DNA of 64,000 bases from Sphingomonas sp. UNC305MFCol5.2. GTDB taxonomy: Bacteria; Pseudomonadota; Alphaproteobacteria; Sphingomonadales; Sphingomonadaceae. Positions 60,335 through 64,000 of the stretch are shown here, in pieces. Each line of letters opens with the position of its first letter. The stretch's first letter is position 1. The notes beneath the pieces are model-generated. The model had not been told where the DNA came from, ran no database searches, and saw only the letters and a list, made by a program, of their open reading frames with translations. The position numbers and the translations under genes are program-made. The stretch spans positions 1,426,001 to 1,490,000 of the forward strand of contig NZ_JOOE01000001.1 of the NCBI RefSeq assembly GCF_000712135.1, in the 5' to 3' direction.

Positions 60335-60679
60335 ATGAGCCCGACACCCGACGCATTGAGCGCGACATTCGCGGCCCTGGCCGATCCGACCCGGCGCGCG
60401 ATCCTTGCGCGGCTGGCCCGCGGCGAGACTTCGGTGGGCGAGCTCGCCCGCCCCTTCGCGATGAGCGGGCCGGCGGTGACCAAGCATCTGAAGGTACTCG
60501 AGCGCGCCGGGCTGATCTCGCGCGGCCGCACGGCGCAGCAGCGCCCGGCGAAGCTCGAGCCCGAAGCGCTCAAGGCGGCGAGCCAATGGCTCGATGCCTA
60601 TCGGCGCTTCTGGGAGGAAAAGTTCGACGATCTCGATTTGTATCTGAAACAACTGCAGGAAGAAGGAGAGAAGAAATGA
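60335..60679 (+). CDS. ArsR-family transcriptional regulator
   Basis: 114 residues, single winged-helix domain: 'ALADPTRRAILARLARGE', 'SVGELARPFAMSGPAVTKHL' and 'VLERAGLISRGR'. The ELAR-PFAMSGPAVTKHLK helix is the DNA reader typical of the ArsR group paired with SRPBCC proteins; no metal-binding Cys pair is present, so it is not a classical metal sensor. Strong TAGGAGG ribosome site. Overlaps the SRPBCC gene by four bases. Confidence 0.92.
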   Translation: MSPTPDALSATFAALADPTRRAILARLARGETSVGELARPFAMSGPAVTKHLKVLERAGLISRGRTAQQRPAKLEPEALKAASQWLDAYRRFWEEKFDDLDLYLKQLQEEGEKK

Positions 60680-61158
60680 CTGTGACCGAACCCGGTGTGG
60701 GCACCGAAATGACGATCACCCGCACCTTCGCCGCGCCGCGCGAACTGGTGTTCGACTGCCTGACCAAAGCCGAGCATCTCGCCCGCTGGTGGGGCCCGCG
60801 CGAATTCGATGCGCCGGTCTGCGAAACCGACGTGCGGCCGGGCGGCAAGATCCGCATCGACATGCGCGGCCCGGAACCGTACGGCACCAACCCCGTCTAC
60901 GGCGAGTTCCTCGAAGTCGACCGCCCGAACCGCATGCGTTTCGTGCTGCGGGCCTTCCAGGAAGAGGACGGCAGCTGGGGAATCGAGCATGAGGATACCT
61001 TCGTGTTCGAAGACGCGCCGGACGGCGGGACGTTGATGCACATGACCACCCTCGTCACGCAGGTGAGCGAGCGGATGATCCCGGCGCTGAAGGGTATGAA
61101 GGAAGGCTGGAGCCAGAGCCTCGACAAGCTCGACGAGCTGCTGCCCGAACTGGTCTAG
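60676..61158 (+). CDS. SRPBCC/AHSA1-domain protein
   Basis: 160 residues. AHA1-like START-related fold: 'MTITRTFAAPRELVFDCLT', 'HLARWWGPREFDAPVCE', 'GGKIRIDMRGPEPYGTNPVY', 'GTLMHMTT' and the C-terminal long helix 'MKEGWSQSLDKLDELL'. Members bind hydrophobic ligands; role unclear. The ArsR-AHSA1 operon layout is very common, and the ATGA overlap supports coupling. Confidence 0.9.
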   Translation: MTVTEPGVGTEMTITRTFAAPRELVFDCLTKAEHLARWWGPREFDAPVCETDVRPGGKIRIDMRGPEPYGTNPVYGEFLEVDRPNRMRFVLRAFQEEDGSWGIEHEDTFVFEDAPDGGTLMHMTTLVTQVSERMIPALKGMKEGWSQSLDKLDELLPELV

Positions 61159-61188
61159 GGCAGACAGCGGGCGAACGACTCATCGATT

Positions 61189-61209
61189 CCCCTCCCTGCG
61201 AGGGAGGGG
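61189..61209. repeat. Short intergenic hairpin repeat
   Basis: CCCCTCCCT-GCG-AGGGAGGGG, a perfect hairpin with nine-base arms, 31 bases after the SRPBCC stop. Similar in type to the pair at 12218-12318 and may end the ArsR operon transcript. Confidence 0.6.
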
Positions 61210-61329
61210 AGTTCAGAAGTTGCACTCCGGCCGGTTCTCGGCTAGAGGCGCGCGCTTGCTGCGACAGGGTCATCCCTGGAGGCCTGTCCGGCATGGGAAC
61301 TGAAACACTTTAGCGCATTGGAACGACAC

Positions 61330-61956
61330 ATGAGCGAGACGCTTACGCTGTCGGCCGAGACGCGCGACCGGGCTGGCAAGGGAGCCTCCCGGGCGCTTCG
61401 TCGTGAAGGCCGCGTCCCCGCCGTTATCTACGGCAACAAGGCAGACCCCGTTGGCATCCACGTCAGCGAACGCGAGCTGATGAAGCTGCTGATGACCGGC
61501 CACTTCATGAACTCGGTCGTGATGGTCAATGGCGAGCGCACTTTGCCCAAGGACGTCGCCTTCGACGTCGTGACCGATCGTCCGATCCACGTCGACTTCC
61601 TGCGCATTTCCGAGCATGCCAGCGTGCACGTCAACGTGCCGATCGTGTTCACCGACGAGGAAGAGGCCCCCGGCATCAAGCGCGGCGGCGTGCTCAACGT
61701 CGTTCGCCACGAGCTGGAACTGGTGTGCGACGCGGCCGAGATCCCCGACCAGATCGAGATCTCGCTGAAGGGCGTCGAAGTCGGCGATACGATCCACATC
61801 TCGGCGGTGACCCTGCCCAAGGGCGCGGCTTCGGCGATCACCGACCGCGACTTCACCATCGCGACCGTGGTGGCGCCGTCGGCGCTCAAGTCGAGCGAAG
61901 GCGACACCGAGACCGAGTCCGCGGAAGAGGCTCCGGCCGAGGGTGAAGGCGAGTAA
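61330..61956 (+). CDS. rplY: Large-subunit ribosomal protein bL25, CTC type
   Basis: 208 residues, two domains: an N-terminal L25 domain binding 5S rRNA (residues 1-95, '[20 protein letters not shown]', 'VDFLRIS') and a C-terminal TL5/CTC beta domain ('[19 protein letters not shown]', '[15 protein letters not shown]'), with an acidic tail. Start ATG 61330, GGAACGA upstream; the frame from 61318 is less likely. Followed by a strong terminator. Confidence 0.95.
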   Translation: MSETLTLSAETRDRAGKGASRALRREGRVPAVIYGNKADPVGIHVSERELMKLLMTGHFMNSVVMVNGERTLPKDVAFDVVTDRPIHVDFLRISEHASVHVNVPIVFTDEEEAPGIKRGGVLNVVRHELELVCDAAEIPDQIEISLKGVEVGDTIHISAVTLPKGAASAITDRDFTIATVVAPSALKSSEGDTETESAEEAPAEGEGE

Positions 61957-61983
61957 TCGCTTTCCCCAACTTTCCTGGATGAA

Positions 61984-62025
61984 AAAATCGCCTCCGCATC
62001 CTAGGTGCGGAGGCGATTTTCTTTT
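61984..62025 (+). terminator. Rho-independent terminator after rplY
   Basis: AAAATCGCCTCCGCA (61984-61998) pairs perfectly with TGCGGAGGCGATTTT (62006-62020) around TCCTAGG, followed by CTTTT. A fifteen-base stem with a T tail. pth begins 13 bases later, so pth needs read-through or its own start signal within or near the hairpin. Confidence 0.9.
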
Positions 62026-62037
62026 GAGGTTCAACGC

Positions 62038-62607
62038 ATGCAGCTCTGGGTCGGCCTGGGCAATCCGGGCCCGCAATATGCGATGCACCGGCACAATGTC
62101 GGCTTCATGGCCGTGGACGCCATCGCCGAGGTGCACGATTTCACGACGCCGAAGAAGCAGTTTCAGGGCTGGACGCAGGAAGGGCGGATCGGCACCGACA
62201 AGCTGATCCTGCTCAAGCCCGGCACCTTCATGAACGAGAGCGGCCGGGCGGTGCGCGCGGCGATGGACTTCTACAAACTGACACCAGGCGAGGTCACCGT
62301 CTTCCACGACGAGCTCGATCTCGTGCCGTTCAAGGTGAAGGTGAAGATGGGCGGCGGCACGGCGGGGCATAACGGCCTGCGCTCGACCGATGCGCATATC
62401 GGCCCGGATTTCCGCCGCGTGCGGATCGGCATCGGCCATCCCGGGCACAAGGATCGGGTGACCGGCTATGTGCTGGGTAACTACGCCAAGGCGGAGATCG
62501 ATCCGCTCACCGACATGCTCGGCGCGATCGCGGCCGAGGCGATCTGGCTCGCAGACGGCAACGACGCTCGGTTCATGAGCGAAGTCGCATTGCGGCTGCA
62601 GGGCTGA
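62038..62607 (+). CDS. pth: Peptidyl-tRNA hydrolase
   Basis: Releases tRNA from prematurely dropped peptidyl-tRNA. 189 residues from ATG 62038. Signature 'WVGLGNPGPQYAMHRHNVGF' holds Asn9 and the catalytic His19; 'KPGTFMNESGRAV' (Asn68 region), 'VFHDELDLVPFKVKVKMGGG' (Asp about 92) and 'GHNGLRS' complete the active site. Length normal. Confidence 0.96.
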   Translation: MQLWVGLGNPGPQYAMHRHNVGFMAVDAIAEVHDFTTPKKQFQGWTQEGRIGTDKLILLKPGTFMNESGRAVRAAMDFYKLTPGEVTVFHDELDLVPFKVKVKMGGGTAGHNGLRSTDAHIGPDFRRVRIGIGHPGHKDRVTGYVLGNYAKAEIDPLTDMLGAIAAEAIWLADGNDARFMSEVALRLQG

Positions 62608-62618
62608 GCCCAAAGAGA

Positions 62619-62647
62619 AAGGGGCCCCGGTTTCCCGGAGCCCCTTC
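62619..62647. terminator. Bidirectional terminator between pth and the lipoprotein gene
   Basis: AAGGGGCCCCGG pairs with CCGGAGCCCCTT around TTTC with one mismatch, followed by CTTTGTTTC on the plus strand and preceded by an A-rich stretch for the minus strand. Confidence 0.7.
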
Positions 62648-62667
62648 TTTGTTTCGTATCTTTAGCC

Positions 62668-63651
62668 TTACTTCTTGCCGACGACCACGCCGACGAGGTT
62701 CTGGTTGGCGCCGCCGATGGTGCCCGTGGCCGCGAAGGTGATGCCGATCTCCTTGGCCTGCGAGCCGAAGAGGCCGCCGGCGATCGTGCCCGAGAGCGGG
62801 TTGCCAGCGGTGAAGCTGCCGGTGAACTGGTTCTGCCCGGCCGGAATCGCGCCCCGCGCAGTGAAGTTGGCATAGGCAACCGGGGCGCCGCCTGCCGCGG
62901 GGATCGTGGTCAGGTTGAGCGTCAGATCGACGAGACCGGTCGAGAAATTGACCGAGGTCGTGACGGTGCCCGAGACGCGCAGCACGCTGGTCGTCGCGCC
63001 GGACACGCTCACCAGACGGCCGACGACGGTCGAGGTATAAGCCTGCGTACCCGTGGTCGGCATGTCCCGGAGGACGGTCTGGTAGCCGAACACCGTGTTG
63101 GTGATCCGCTTCGCGCCCGTGGTCGAATCGCCGCGCCACCAATTGGCGTAGCTGACATTGGTCAGCGCCAGATTGGTGTTGCTCGTCACCTTGTCGGGAA
63201 TCGTGTTGTTGAGGAACTCGAGCTGCGAGAATTTACCCGCGGTCGCGGTGTCGTCGGTGCGGAACACGAACTCGGGAACCGTCGTCGCCGGCTGGACGGT
63301 AACGTTGGCGTTGGCGAAGCGCGATTCCTCGTTGTTCTCGTTGATCACATAGGTGGCGGTGGCGATCGCGTTGCTGGTGGCGAGGCGGACGCGCGTCGTC
63401 ATCTGCTCGGTGCTCGCGACGCCCAGCGTCACGGCGCCGGCCGGATCGCCGGTATAGCTGGTCGCCGCGTTGATCGTGCTGAACTCCGCGGCGGCGGCCA
63501 GCGGGAACGCAGTATAGGTCGGCGACGCAGTCGGCGTCGGCGTCGGCGTCGGCGTTGGCGAGGGTGTGGGCGTGGGATCGTCGCTGCCGCCGCAGCTTGC
63601 AAGCGCCAGCGTCGCCGCGGCGGCGCTCATGATCATGTGACGGCGAATCAT
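62668..63651 (-). CDS. Lipoprotein with Pro/Thr spacer and TbpB-like C-terminal barrel
   Basis: 327 residues. Lipobox 'LALASC' (Cys about 20), then 'GGSDD' and a Pro-Thr repeat spacer (residues 27-43). The large Thr/Asn-rich beta domain ends with '[20 protein letters not shown]' and '[11 protein letters not shown]', then 'LVGVVVGKK', which resembles the small beta-barrel of transferrin-binding-protein-B-like lipoproteins (the usual ending is a phrase like 'GAFGGK'). Start ATG 63651 with AGGAGCAGGGA upstream. Probably a surface or periplasmic lipoprotein; ligand unknown. Upstream gap 63652-63888 has no gene. Confidence 0.75.
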   Translation of the reverse strand: MIRRHMIMSAAAATLALASCGGSDDPTPTPSPTPTPTPTPTASPTYTAFPLAAAAEFSTINAATSYTGDPAGAVTLGVASTEQMTTRVRLATSNAIATATYVINENNEESRFANANVTVQPATTVPEFVFRTDDTATAGKFSQLEFLNNTIPDKVTSNTNLALTNVSYANWWRGDSTTGAKRITNTVFGYQTVLRDMPTTGTQAYTSTVVGRLVSVSGATTSVLRVSGTVTTSVNFSTGLVDLTLNLTTIPAAGGAPVAYANFTARGAIPAGQNQFTGSFTAGNPLSGTIAGGLFGSQAKEIGITFAATGTIGGANQNLVGVVVGKK

Positions 63652-63888
63652 TCCCTGCTCCTTGAATACTCGAACCTGCCGAAAAGGCTTGGCGCCCCTG
63701 TACCCCAGATGAACGGGGCCGCGTCAAGCAGCGATACATTGCCAGGACGTAGCCGATCCCGCCTTCCCGCATCTCTCCGCCGGCGTCGTGGCGTTTCGCC
63801 GGCACACTGGAAACCGCGGCGCTTTGCGCCTATCGAGCCGGCAACTTGCCGGAGACATCCGGCCCTTCAACACAGGATCGAACTTCTC

Positions 63889-64000
63889 ATGGGTTTTCGC
63901 TGCGGCATTGTCGGGCTTCCGAACGTCGGCAAGTCCACGCTCTTCAATGCGCTGACCGAGACCGCCGCGGCGCAGGCGGCGAATTATCCCTTCTGCACGA
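63889..64000 (+). CDS. ychF: Ribosome-binding ATPase YchF, N-terminal part (partial, cut by window end)
   Basis: The first 37 codons are visible: '[20 protein letters not shown]' with the P-loop GLPNVGKST, then '[17 protein letters not shown]', the switch I region of YchF. This Obg-related ATPase binds ribosomes and influences stress responses. Start ATG 63889. The rest lies outside the window. Confidence 0.95.
   Translation, partial: MGFRCGIVGLPNVGKSTLFNALTETAAAQAANYPFCT

Overview
The window is high-GC alphaproteobacterial DNA, most likely from Sphingomonas or a close relative. Clues are the gcvT-gcvH-gcvPA-gcvPB operon behind a tandem glycine riboswitch, two large TonB-dependent receptors with the 'DIGK(F/L)P' plug motif, a Tad/Cpa pilus cluster, the glyQ-glyS-ppdK order, and many GC-rich palindromic intergenic repeats. 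No rRNA, tRNA, insertion sequence, phage gene or CRISPR array was seen.

Layout. 0-9.3 kb: the 3' part of glpD, a PilZ protein, two small envelope genes, then an unusual operon of prolyl-tRNA synthetase, a 2OG-oxygenase-like protein and a pectin methylesterase. Next come an isolated Cas5d-like gene in lower-GC DNA, a DMT-family transporter, a DUF938 protein and a CcdC-like membrane protein. 9.3-17.3 kb: housekeeping genes, namely the glycine cleavage operon with its riboswitch, a lipoprotein, and an overlapping ispH-thrB-rnhA operon. 17.4-41.4 kb: a pectin/acidic-glycan utilisation locus in two sectors. Sector A has a FadR-type regulator, TonB receptor, GH105 and KduI, with a divergent GH2-DUF4861-DUF2264 operon. 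Sector B has a LacI regulator, MFS symporter, GH88, GH97, GH43, a GH28-like protein and a second TonB receptor. The sector B intergenic regions share an 18-bp LacI-type operator (consensus TCTGATATCGATAACAGA). 41.6-44.4 kb: thioesterase, FAD oxidoreductase, alpha/beta hydrolase and a YegP-like protein. 44.4-51.8 kb: a Tad pilus cluster (cpaA-B-C-D-E, tadB, tadC) with no CpaF/TadA ATPase and no Flp pilin gene. 52-64 kb: ppdK, glyS, glyQ, a TraB/GumN lipoprotein, an ArsR-SRPBCC pair, ribosomal protein L25, pth, a proline/threonine-rich lipoprotein, and the start of ychF.

How the genes fit together. Receptors bring oligosaccharides across the outer membrane. Secreted or periplasmic GH2, GH43, GH28-like, GH97 and GH105 enzymes trim them. 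The MFS symporter imports products. Cytoplasmic GH88 releases unsaturated uronates, and KduI isomerises them toward 2-keto-3-deoxygluconate. No polysaccharide lyase and no kduD, kdgK or kdgA is present here, so the pathway must be completed elsewhere.

The most unusual observations are: the solo Cas5d-like gene with a Lys-to-Gln change at a presumed catalytic position; a palindromic repeat inserted in frame in glyS; a diverged 3' remnant of glyS forming a 106-bp direct repeat around a small membrane-protein gene; two dispersed repeat families; and the incomplete Tad cluster.
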